Below, piece after piece: positions 25,901 through 33,102 of a stretch of 64,000 nt of DNA. The number at the start of each line of letters is the position of its first letter. Within the stretch, counting starts at the first letter, position 1. The stretch is from positions 1 through 64,000 of the forward strand of contig NZ_CALPDG010000006.1 of the NCBI RefSeq assembly GCF_943193195.1, written 5' to 3'. A program made the position numbers and the translations under genes. Under the pieces are notes generated by a model. That model searched no databases and was not told the origin of the DNA. It saw only the letters and a list, made by a program, of their open reading frames with translations. The DNA is from Mediterraneibacter agrestimuris. Its GTDB lineage: Bacteria > Bacillota > Clostridia > Lachnospirales > Lachnospiraceae.

Positions 25901-28196
25901 CAAGACTGAATCGCAGTTTACTCGTTTGAACCGGGTCTGCCAATCGTATGAAATAATAATGCTTTCCATTACTGTCGCTTCTTCGCTCCACCTTCACGCC
26001 AGACAGACGCTGAAACTGGCCTGTTCCCGCATCCCAATACTCGACAGCAGACGCAGTAAGGCTTCCGAGTTCATTCAGTTCATGAAATCCTATCGTATCA
26101 ATCGTATAATTCTGATCAAATTCAAATGTAAAGCCTTTGTTATTAAAATCAGGATATGAGGCTCCCTCATCCCAGTCTGCTGTATAGAAATACGATGCCG
26201 GGTTATGATCCACCATTCCCCATGCCGTTTTCCCTTCTGTATCAAGAGGACTATCCCGCATCTCACCGCGGCCTCTTGCTGCGCTTACAATATGCCTTCC
26301 CACACTGCCTTCTTCTGCTGTGTTGATCAGCTTATATTCCGGCATCTCCACCGGATCAAGGCTCTCCGTCTGTGCAACACTCTTTAATGACGGCTTCCCT
26401 TCTCCCAGTTCATTGACGCCGGTGAGATAAAGTTCATACTTTGTCTTATCTTTCAGCTCTGTAATCGTATAATGATTTTCCGTAATATTATCAATAACCT
26501 GATAAGCGTCCTCTGTACCCGACTCACGGTAGAAGAGACGGTAAAAGTCCGTATCTTTCATCTTCTTCCATGAAACATCGATGCTCTTATACTTTCCGAC
26601 CGCACTTACATTATCCGGAGCATCCGGTACCTTTTCCGCATGCGGAATTGCTGTCACAGCATCGCTGTATCCACTCCGCCATGCACCGTTTACAGACTGC
26701 ACCTGCACATGGTACTCTGTTTTATTGACAAGCTCTTTTTCCTGGAAAGTGGACACAGTCAATGCCGGCGCTTTCGCCATGCGAGTCTCCTCTTTTCCCT
26801 CACTGGAGATCAGTACTTCATAGCCTGTCACGTTCTGACACGGATCCCATGTCAAGACAAACTCCCTGCTTCCTTCCTTCACTTCTAAATGCTGTGGAAT
26901 ATCCATCTGTGGTTCCGGAATTCTATTTTCCATGCCATTTAGAAACTGCACTTTGGAAATCTCTGCAAGGTTATTGTTCTTCTTCATCCCGATGATTTTA
27001 AGCGTCACCTTCTTAACTGCAATCTGAGAACCGAGATGGATCTGGATATTCCCATTCCCATCTATCTCAGGGTGAATCTCACTCTCCGTAAGCAGAAACT
27101 GTACATTCTCTTCTACCGGCACTGTTACAGTCCCTTCTGTACCGTCTGCATTCATATATGTGACATCTACTATTGCTTTGGAAACCGGATTTTCTTTACT
27201 TGTCTTAATCAAAATCCCGTCTGCCTGTGTATCTGTATTCTCCAACAGTTCAAATTCCAGCACGACCGGATGCCCCTCCGAAATCTCGCCGCTTGTTGGT
27301 TTTAGAAAAACACTCCCGTTCCCGGACAGAATGTCGGCAAGATTGCCTTCCACTGCCGTGTCAGCTCCTGCCTTAGGCGTAACTGCATCTGCAGAAACTG
27401 AATCCTCTGCAAATGCCTGCGTGTCCCCGTTTTCTTGATAGCTATCCGCAAAATATTCCAGATCAGCAAGATCCGTGATTCCGTCCCCATTTAAATCAGT
27501 CTCCGCAGAAAAAACTCCTGCATCAATAGCATCTGTCAGCTTATCACGGTCCATATCATCAATGATGCCGTCTTTCTCTACGTCTCCTAGCAGAATCACG
27601 CCCGGATGAGGAACACCGTTCTCGTATGTATAGCCTTTTACAAATCCGGTCAAAAGATTCACCGTATATGCCCGGCCCTTTACTTCAATATCCTGCGTAT
27701 AATCCGTAAATCCCGGCGCCGTCACTTTCAGTGTATACGTTCCTTCTTGAAGCTTTTCAAAAGAAACCATCCTCTTTGCCCCGGGTTCGTCTTTATCTGA
27801 AGGCAGTGTAATTGTCTTAGACTCCTGCCCTGTAAGCTCCACAGTAAGCGTAAGCTCTTTCTCCAGAATTACTGCGGCTCCGACAGATACATGAACCTGT
27901 CCGATATCTGTCGCCTGACTCTGTATCACAAGTTCTTCCGATTGGCTGTAGACATTTATTCCCTCTGTGTCTGCCGCTTCTGATTTCTGTTCTGTTTCTG
28001 CTGCTTCAGATTCCGGTTGATCTTCCTCCCCTGCTGCCGGACTCTCCTCTATCTGACTGCCTGGTTGTACTTCCAGCAATCCGTCTTGTGTGCCCTGCTC
28101 TTCCGTTATAACCGAGATGTCAGGCTCCGCCGACACCTGCATAGCAGGAGTCATTACCAGCGTTGCAGCAAGCAAGAATGAAACCATTCTCTTCAT
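22905..28196 (-). CDS. Secreted M60-family (mucinase-type) metallopeptidase with dockerin, FnIII and F5/8C domains
   Basis: Secreted protein of 1763 residues. Order of regions: signal peptide 1-23; acidic low-complexity stretch about 25-95; a small beta domain about 100-190; a type I dockerin about 203-255 with two complete Ca2+ loops, DVEKDGIIDDMD (205-216) and DLNGDGITDLAD (234-245); a beta domain about 290-420; two fibronectin III domains about 427-615; an F5/8C (carbohydrate-binding) domain about 629-782; the M60 catalytic region from about 852 with zinc site HEIGHNINQ (His1154, Glu1155, His1158) and a further ligand Glu1169; a second F5/8C-like region about 1452-1602; and a C-terminal beta domain. 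M60 enzymes cleave O-glycoproteins such as mucins. It has no wall anchor of its own; the dockerin and the following sortase-anchored gene suggest attachment in trans. Confidence 0.88.
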   Translation of the reverse strand: MKRMVSFLLAATLVMTPAMQVSAEPDISVITEEQGTQDGLLEVQPGSQIEESPAAGEEDQPESEAAETEQKSEAADTEGINVYSQSEELVIQSQATDIGQVHVSVGAAVILEKELTLTVELTGQESKTITLPSDKDEPGAKRMVSFEKLQEGTYTLKVTAPGFTDYTQDIEVKGRAYTVNLLTGFVKGYTYENGVPHPGVILLGDVEKDGIIDDMDRDKLTDAIDAGVFSAETDLNGDGITDLADLEYFADSYQENGDTQAFAEDSVSADAVTPKAGADTAVEGNLADILSGNGSVFLKPTSGEISEGHPVVLEFELLENTDTQADGILIKTSKENPVSKAIVDVTYMNADGTEGTVTVPVEENVQFLLTESEIHPEIDGNGNIQIHLGSQIAVKKVTLKIIGMKKNNNLAEISKVQFLNGMENRIPEPQMDIPQHLEVKEGSREFVLTWDPCQNVTGYEVLISSEGKEETRMAKAPALTVSTFQEKELVNKTEYHVQVQSVNGAWRSGYSDAVTAIPHAEKVPDAPDNVSAVGKYKSIDVSWKKMKDTDFYRLFYRESGTEDAYQVIDNITENHYTITELKDKTKYELYLTGVNELGEGKPSLKSVAQTESLDPVEMPEYKLINTAEEGSVGRHIVSAARGRGEMRDSPLDTEGKTAWGMVDHNPASYFYTADWDEGASYPDFNNKGFTFEFDQNYTIDTIGFHELNELGSLTASAVEYWDAGTGQFQRLSGVKVERRSDSNGKHYYFIRLADPVQTSKLRFSLGRGNGYIREITVSEVYFYHYDSLEDDIMALYEDSFHTVLKEEVNQGTIDAFRTRLETKDTASGEYHPDKERLERELKNAEDILNGDLSNPVEIYNTITTKDVGRGFSGLNAWQPVGITAAAGEEVTIFVGHNTLQTGANTNLQLIATQYHAESSAMSQTVATLKVGRNDITIPKIGSTEAERGGALYIQYTGNNVNDRYAVRVNGGVRVPRLDLYQITDPAERLARAEKYVEELKTYTAQVETMHQELHQDSENALVKYPYQKENCILEASDILMDNMMLSIPAKQILAGCSQDAQTLLDSLNAMEDMMHLFYQHKGLNKDAESEVDRLPKGHLNIRYQRMFAGAFMYAAGNHIGIEWNETAGLASAKPVQSENGKYVSGQYFGWGVAHEIGHNINQGNYAIAEITNNYFAQLAQAQDRDESVRWKYANLYEKVTSGTVGRSPNGATQLGMYWQLHLAYDDGYNYKTYENYEDQLKNLFFARVDTYARTPAKAPAPGGIALKLAGDKDQDLMRLSCAAAEKDVLEFFKRWGMIPNEETISYAGQFEAEKRAIYYVSDASRMYRLEHGGSGLDAEGTVNAVSSNTSATVNANNTSQVDFVLGAENIPAEDVLGYEIVRTTISGGEVQKELAGFATEDTFSDHIVTVNNRVITYEVTLVDKYLNRSAVKTLEPIKIEHDGSLEKEFWTVTTENLKATSEAAPEHEADNVTCKPQITEPIVNAVDNNSETTYTAIVEKTAGEAAITMEFNKFHVISGLKYMVDDAVGKEKRIQGYTIYFRAEDGNWTEAAKGTFGDGEVQTVYFGNEDGKYVATYRSDAVKLVISGQKGEEIAVSELDVLGVTGDNVDFYSTQESTPAIGKLASDFKYGDKESDVIPKDSIIFTGFYKGNPAYNVVLLYDQDGNIVGGVDADGNLKAQQIILADVPDTGVIQDVSGGTWIYWIEPEDQMNLDGLRVRAELYRVNNAQTNEGQRLVSDSLFREIPVELPDIEFTGNNIAGEE

Positions 28197-28485
28197 AAAT
28201 ATCTCCCTTCTTTCTTCCCCTTATTCTGTACCAAAAACCCGTTTTGATAACTCGAGATAATTATAAAATATAATTTATAGTTTTTTCAATTATTTTTTTA
28301 TATATTATTATAAAAATTCTTTTGTAGGAATTGTAATTTTTTACACAGTCACAGGAATCTCCCTGTTCTCATACACTGTCTATATATGATTGCTTCTTGT
28401 CAGGCTCTATTCTATTCAACTATATGATGATAATATCTTTTGACGCTTACATCTTATTATGATCACTATTGAAAGGGGTGCTTAC

Positions 28486-29253
28486 ATGGAACCTGTATTA
28501 GAACTTAAGAATATCAATTATGCTTACCATACACTGGAAGGTGAAACTACAGCACTGACTGATATCTCCTTTTCCGTTGCCCCCGGCGAATTCATTGCCA
28601 TCGTGGGACCATCCGGCTGCGGCAAATCCACTCTGCTCTCCATACTTTCCGGGCTTTTGCAGGCAGAAAAAGGACTGATTAAAATAAACGGAAAATACAT
28701 GCAGGAGCATACGTCTAACATTGGTTATATGCTGCAGCACGACCACCTCCTTGAGTGGCGGACCATTCGCCGAAATGTTTTACTTGGTCTGGAAATTCAG
28801 CATATGCTCTCTGCCCGCTCCCGTGCAAAAGCAGATGAACTTCTGGATACCTATGGTCTGAAACAATTTGCAGATTCCAGACCATCGGAACTCTCTGGAG
28901 GAATGAGACAACGTGCCGCTCTCATCCGCACATTAGTTCTGGAACCGGATATTTTACTTTTAGACGAACCATTTTCTGCATTAGACTATCAGACACGGCT
29001 GACAGTTGGCGATGATATCGGACAGATTATCCGAAACGCCCACAAAACCGCAATTCTTGTTACCCATGATTTATCCGAAGCCGTCAGCCTTGCTGACCGG
29101 GTGATCGTACTGACTTCCCGTCCAGCCACAATTAAATCCATTATTCCGATTGTTTTTCATCTGGAAGATGATACCCCTATGCACAGGCGGAACGCCCCGG
29201 AATTTAAAACCTACTTTAATCTGATTTGGAAGGAGTTGAATCAAGATGAGTGA
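28486..29253 (+). CDS. ABC transporter ATP-binding protein (SsuB/TauB-like)
   Basis: Cytoplasmic ATPase of 255 residues with Walker A GPSGCGKST, Q-loop region YMLQHDHLLEW, signature LSGGMRQR, Walker B ILLLDEPFSALD and H-loop LVTHDLSEA. It belongs to the nitrate/sulfonate/taurine/thiamine-precursor importer group. I place the start at 28486 because GAAAGGGG precedes that ATG; an in-frame ATG 27 nt earlier lacks a ribosome-binding site. It overlaps the permease gene by 8 nt. No substrate-binding protein is encoded beside it, so the substrate is unknown. The 289-nt space before it (28197-28485) is AT-rich and I recognise no riboswitch in it. Confidence 0.88.
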   Translation: MEPVLELKNINYAYHTLEGETTALTDISFSVAPGEFIAIVGPSGCGKSTLLSILSGLLQAEKGLIKINGKYMQEHTSNIGYMLQHDHLLEWRTIRRNVLLGLEIQHMLSARSRAKADELLDTYGLKQFADSRPSELSGGMRQRAALIRTLVLEPDILLLDEPFSALDYQTRLTVGDDIGQIIRNAHKTAILVTHDLSEAVSLADRVIVLTSRPATIKSIIPIVFHLEDDTPMHRRNAPEFKTYFNLIWKELNQDE

Positions 29254-30055
29254 ACTATTAAATGATATCTCTGCGGGACAGCAAAAATATCTGAACGGCC
29301 GTAAACGACACCGGCGGATTGTGCGTGTTTCCAGGATTGCTATCCTGTTAAGTTTCTTATTTCTCTGGGAATTCACCGCAAATGTTGGAATTATCGATTC
29401 CTTTATCTTCAGCAGTCCGTCTAAGATCGCCCTTTGTTTTTGGGGTATGGTTCTGGATTGGACAATATTTCTCCATATCTGGACCACACTTTATGAGACA
29501 ATTATGAGCTTTGTACTGGTGACGGTGTTTAGTATTCTGATGGCGGTGCTGCTCTGGAGCAGCAAAAAACTTTCAGAAATTCTGGATCCCTATCTCGTTG
29601 TTTTAAACAGTCTTCCGAAGTCTGCTCTTGCGCCGCTTCTTATTGTCTGGCTGGGCGCAACACAGACGACCATCATCGTTGCCGGAATGTCCGTGGCAAT
29701 CTTTGGAAGTATTTTAAATCTGTATACAGGCTTCATTACTGTTGATAAAGAAAAGGTCAAGTTAATCTATACGCTCCGGGGAAATAAGCGGCACGCCCTG
29801 ACTAAAGTCGTCCTGCCTGCTTCCGTTCCCACCATCATCAGTAACATGAAGGTCAATATCGGACTTTGTCTGGTGGGTGTTATTATAGGAGAATTTCTTG
29901 CGGCACGAAGCGGACTGGGATACCTGATTATTTATTCGAGTCAGGTATTTAAAATGGATTGGCTTCTCATGTCTATATTACTTCTCTGCATTATGGCAAT
30001 GGGGTTGTATGCCCTTATCAATCTACTTGAAAAGTGGTATCTGAAGAGATATTAA
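29246..30055 (+). CDS. ABC transporter permease (SsuC/TauC-like)
   Basis: Permease of 269 residues with six predicted helices. The N-terminus is basic and cytoplasmic; the first helix is about 28-50. The permease signature region includes SLPKSALAPLLIVWLGATQTT, and the conserved loop reads TLRGNKRHALTKVVLPASVP, typical of the taurine/sulfonate/HMP-type permeases. It is co-translated with the upstream ATPase. The required binding protein is not encoded in the window. Confidence 0.88.
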   Translation: MSELLNDISAGQQKYLNGRKRHRRIVRVSRIAILLSFLFLWEFTANVGIIDSFIFSSPSKIALCFWGMVLDWTIFLHIWTTLYETIMSFVLVTVFSILMAVLLWSSKKLSEILDPYLVVLNSLPKSALAPLLIVWLGATQTTIIVAGMSVAIFGSILNLYTGFITVDKEKVKLIYTLRGNKRHALTKVVLPASVPTIISNMKVNIGLCLVGVIIGEFLAARSGLGYLIIYSSQVFKMDWLLMSILLLCIMAMGLYALINLLEKWYLKRY

Positions 30056-30071
30056 GCAGTGTATTTCATTT

Positions 30072-30125
30072 TTCTAAATATTTTTTAGGTTTTATCAGTA
30101 ATTCTAAATATTTTTTAGGTTTTTA
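30072..30125. repeat. Tandem operator-like repeat (two 24-bp copies, each with an inner palindrome)
   Basis: The sequence TTCTAAATATTTTTTAGG plus TTTTAT occurs at 30072-30095 and again at 30102-30125, a 30-bp period (about three helical turns). Each copy contains the dyad CTAAA-N5-TTTAG. The second copy is followed directly by TTGACT (30126-30131), a -35-like box upstream of the YczE-like gene. This is the layout of a regulator binding site, though the regulator is unknown. Confidence 0.65.
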
Positions 30126-30225
30126 TTGACTTTTTCTTGTGCATAAGCTACTATTTTCTATAGAATTATATTTCCAAACTCCGAAGTATAATGATAATAC
30201 CCCACAAGAAAGAAGAGAACCCACT

Positions 30226-30915
30226 ATGAAAAAAGAACGCTTACCGCTTCGCATTATCCTTTTCATTCTCGGAACAGCCTTTAATGCATTCGGTATCACA
30301 CTGATCACCAAGGCTTATCTGGGTACCTCCCCGATATCAAGCCTGCCCTTTGTACTGAGTCTGGGTCTGCCGCCATCCTTCGGCACACTGACCTTTGTAT
30401 TTAATATGATTTTTTTCACAGGTCAGATTGTCATATTAAAAAAGAACTTTGCAAAGATTCAGTTCTTACAGATTCCGGTTACCATCGTGTTCAGTACGCT
30501 GATCGACCTGTTTATGTCCTTCTTCGTACAGTTCAAACCAGGCAATTATCTGTATTCCATACTGCTTCTTATTTTGGGCTGTATGGTTATGGCATTTGGC
30601 ATCAAGCTGACCATTACCGCAGATTTAATCATGACCCCGGGAAATGCATTTGTAAATGCACTGTCTGGTCAGCTTCACAAGAACTACGGCACAGTTGAGA
30701 TTTATTTTGACACTGTTCTGACGATTCTTGCAGTGATCGCTTCCTTTGTATTATTCGGAAAGTTCCGTGGTGTCCGGGAAGGCACGATTATTTCTGCCTT
30801 TTTAATTGGATCATTTATAAATATATACGATAAATTATTTGGAACTGTTCTGAACAAGCTAATGTCTTCTGCGGAAGATACTGTTTGCTCAGAAAATAAC
30901 AGTCCATGTGTTTAA
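30226..30915 (+). CDS. YczE/YyaS-YitT-like integral membrane protein
   Basis: Membrane protein of 229 residues with about five to six helices and the family pattern GTAFNAFGITLITKAYLGTS near the N-terminus and LTITADLIMTPGNAFVNALS in the middle. The family is conserved in Firmicutes and Actinobacteria without an agreed function. I chose the ATG at 30226 because AAAGAAGAG lies before it and the family begins with the KKERLPLR-type basic start; an upstream in-frame ATG at 30139 would add residues unlike the family. Expression is probably controlled through the duplicated dyad operator upstream. Confidence 0.8.
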   Translation: MKKERLPLRIILFILGTAFNAFGITLITKAYLGTSPISSLPFVLSLGLPPSFGTLTFVFNMIFFTGQIVILKKNFAKIQFLQIPVTIVFSTLIDLFMSFFVQFKPGNYLYSILLLILGCMVMAFGIKLTITADLIMTPGNAFVNALSGQLHKNYGTVEIYFDTVLTILAVIASFVLFGKFRGVREGTIISAFLIGSFINIYDKLFGTVLNKLMSSAEDTVCSENNSPCV

Positions 30916-30920
30916 TTTTC

Positions 30921-30956
30921 AAAAGTCCTCCCCTGTTTTGGCAGGCGGAGGATTTT
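30921..30956 (+). terminator. Intrinsic terminator after the YczE-like gene
   Basis: AAAAGTCCTCC (30921-30931) pairs with GGAGGATTTT (30947-30956), with an inner CTG/CAG pairing, and is followed by a T-rich stretch. Confidence 0.75.
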
Positions 30957-31144
30957 ATCTTCTTAAAAACACACGGTTTTACTAGAGATTATCCACAAAA
31001 TATGTATCTATTTTTTAGTACATTTATCCATGGATTTCATATTAATTGTCTCATCTTATCCATTTTGCACAATTTTCTTTCTCAGTTCACTCATCATTTT
31101 TGTTTATTTCTCATATCTATTCCCTTTCTTTCTAAATTTGTATA

Positions 31145-31193
31145 TTGTCTAAAAAATAACGATCATTGCCATTTTTTGTGTATCTGTTACAAT
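31145..31193 (+). promoter_or_regulatory. Promoter of the flavoprotein-hydrogenase operon with a Rex-like site
   Basis: TTGCCA (31166-31171) and TACAAT (31188-31193) are 16 nt apart. Just upstream, 31145-31162 reads TTGTCTAAAAAATAACGA, which matches 10 of the 14 half-site bases of the Rex operator TTGTTAA-N4-TTAACAA. The remainder of the 354-nt gap 30916-31269 is very AT-rich with no further feature I recognise. The gene itself has AAAGGAGAG before its ATG. Confidence 0.5.
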
Positions 31194-31269
31194 TTACATA
31201 TGATTATTTTTCCTATCTTTAGGAAATTTTCACCATATTTTAATAAAATAAAAGGAGAGATAAACAATT

Positions 31270-33102
31270 ATGAGCAGACTTGAACTAGCCACTCCCACAA
31301 AAGCTCAGCTCGTTGTAGAGGGCTTATACAAAGACCTGGAACGAAGAATTGAATCCAGCCCTCCGGGACTTTGTCCGGTTGATTTATCCAGAGCATTTCT
31401 GGATTTGTGCCACGCACAGACTTGCGGCAAATGTGTCCCATGCCGTATCGGACTTGGTCAGCTGAGCCATCTTATCACAGATGTTCTGGATGGAAATGCA
31501 ACCTTGCAAACATTGGATGTAATGGAGGACCTTGCACTTTCTATTATGGATTCCGCAGACTGTGCCATTGGTTACGAAGCAGCGCACATGGTATACAAAG
31601 GATTGATCGGATACCGGGAGGACTATGAAGAACATATCCGTCAGGGACGTTGTACCTGTACATATCACCAGCCTGTTCCTTGCGTATCCCTCTGTCCGGC
31701 AGAAGTGGATATCCCCGGCTATATCGCACTGGTTGGAGAAGGCAGATACGCTGATGCAATCCGTCTTATCCGGAAAGACAATCCGTTCCCAACCACCTGC
31801 GGTTTTATCTGCGAACATCCATGTGAAGCAAGATGCCGCCGTAACATGGTAGATGATAAAATTAATATTCGGGGTCTGAAACGTGTCGCAGCAGATTTTG
31901 CCGGCAAGGTTTCGCCTCCCGAATGCGCTCCTTCTACAGGCAAGCGCGTGGCAGTCGTTGGCGGAGGTCCCAGTGGTCTTAGCAGCGCTTACTATCTGCA
32001 GCTTATGGGACATCAGGTAACCGTATATGAAATGCTTCCTCAGCTTGGCGGCATGCTCCGTTACGGAATCCCCAACTACCGTCTTCCGAAAGACCGTCTG
32101 GATGATGATATCCAGGCAATTTTGGATACTGGTGTAGAGGTAAAATACGGACAGCAGATCGGAGCGGATATTACCCTCCAGCAGCTCCGTGACGAATACG
32201 ATGCCGTTCTGGTGTCCATCGGCGCCAGCACAGCCAAGAGACTTGGACTTGAAAATGAAAGAGCTGAGGGGGTTCTTTCTGCAGTACATTTCCTGCGTGA
32301 CGTAGGACACGGCAATGCACCGGATCTTACCGGGCAGGAAGTGGCTATCATCGGCGGAGGCAACGTAGCTATGGATGCGGTCCGCACAGCAGTCCGTCTG
32401 GGCGCTAAGAAGGTAAGTATTGTATATCGCCGCCGCATTGCAGATATGACCGCCCTCCCTGATGAAATCGAAGGGGCTGTCGCAGAGGGGGTTGAAGTTC
32501 AGGTATTAAAAGCACCGTCCCGCATTGAATTGGATGATAACGGTCACGTAAAGGGCATCTATGTCACTCCGCAGATGGTCAGCAAAATCAAAGACGGACG
32601 TACTAGTATCCGCCCTTCAGGTGAGGAAGATATCTTGATTCCATGTACAACACTTGTAGTTGCCATCGGTCAGGATATTGAATCCAATCACTTTGCAGAA
32701 GCCGGAATCCCTGTTGTCCGCGGACGCATTATGTCTGAGAAAAACGGCGGATTTGCAGATCTTCCGGGTGTGTTTGCCGGAGGAGACTGTGCAACCGGAC
32801 CTGCAACAGTCATCCGTGCCATTGCAGCTGCGAAAGTTATGGCAGCAAATGTTGACGAGTACCTGGGCTACCATCACATCATTTCCTGCGATGTAGATAT
32901 TCCAGAACCTCGTATGGCTGACCGCACGCCGTGCGGCAGAGTCAATATGACAGAACGTGAAGTCTGCGAAAGAGTCTGTGACTTTGACGGCGTTGAAAAC
33001 TGCATGACCGAACAGGAAGCACATCAGGAAGCAAACCGCTGCCTGCGCTGCGACCACTTTGGATTCGGAGTCTTTAAAGGAGGTCGGAACAGATTATGGT
33101 AA
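31270..33102 (+). CDS. GltD/NfnB-like NAD(P)H flavoprotein with a NuoF-type C-terminal iron-sulfur module
   Basis: Cytoplasmic electron-transfer subunit of 610 residues. Residues about 35-115 match the C-terminal [4Fe-4S] helical bundle of NuoF/HydB (TCGKCVPCRIG ... DSADCAIGYEAAHMV), but the NuoF FMN/NADH domain is missing. Then follow the GltD-type N-terminal Cys motif (CVSLCPAEVDIPGY, CGFICEHPCEARCRR), an FAD Rossmann fold (VAVVGGGPSGLSSA), an NAD(P) fold (VAIIGGGNVAMDA) and the C-terminal NRCLRCDHFG. It overlaps the [FeFe] hydrogenase gene by 7 nt, so it probably passes NAD(P)H electrons to or from the hydrogenase, possibly with flavin-based bifurcation. Glutamate synthase function is unlikely as no large subunit is present. 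Confidence 0.85.
   Translation: MSRLELATPTKAQLVVEGLYKDLERRIESSPPGLCPVDLSRAFLDLCHAQTCGKCVPCRIGLGQLSHLITDVLDGNATLQTLDVMEDLALSIMDSADCAIGYEAAHMVYKGLIGYREDYEEHIRQGRCTCTYHQPVPCVSLCPAEVDIPGYIALVGEGRYADAIRLIRKDNPFPTTCGFICEHPCEARCRRNMVDDKINIRGLKRVAADFAGKVSPPECAPSTGKRVAVVGGGPSGLSSAYYLQLMGHQVTVYEMLPQLGGMLRYGIPNYRLPKDRLDDDIQAILDTGVEVKYGQQIGADITLQQLRDEYDAVLVSIGASTAKRLGLENERAEGVLSAVHFLRDVGHGNAPDLTGQEVAIIGGGNVAMDAVRTAVRLGAKKVSIVYRRRIADMTALPDEIEGAVAEGVEVQVLKAPSRIELDDNGHVKGIYVTPQMVSKIKDGRTSIRPSGEEDILIPCTTLVVAIGQDIESNHFAEAGIPVVRGRIMSEKNGGFADLPGVFAGGDCATGPATVIRAIAAAKVMAANVDEYLGYHHIISCDVDIPEPRMADRTPCGRVNMTEREVCERVCDFDGVENCMTEQEAHQEANRCLRCDHFGFGVFKGGRNRLW

Noticed and set aside
28197-28485. Riboswitch (TPP or similar) ahead of the TauBC-like ABC genes
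   Set aside because: I looked for TPP, cobalamin and SAM signature blocks and found none; the spacer is AT-rich and unstructured to the eye.
31384-32310. Minus-strand open frame of 308 codons inside the GltD-like gene
   Set aside because: The opposite strand encodes an intact flavoprotein with all motifs; the antisense peptide has no recognisable domain.
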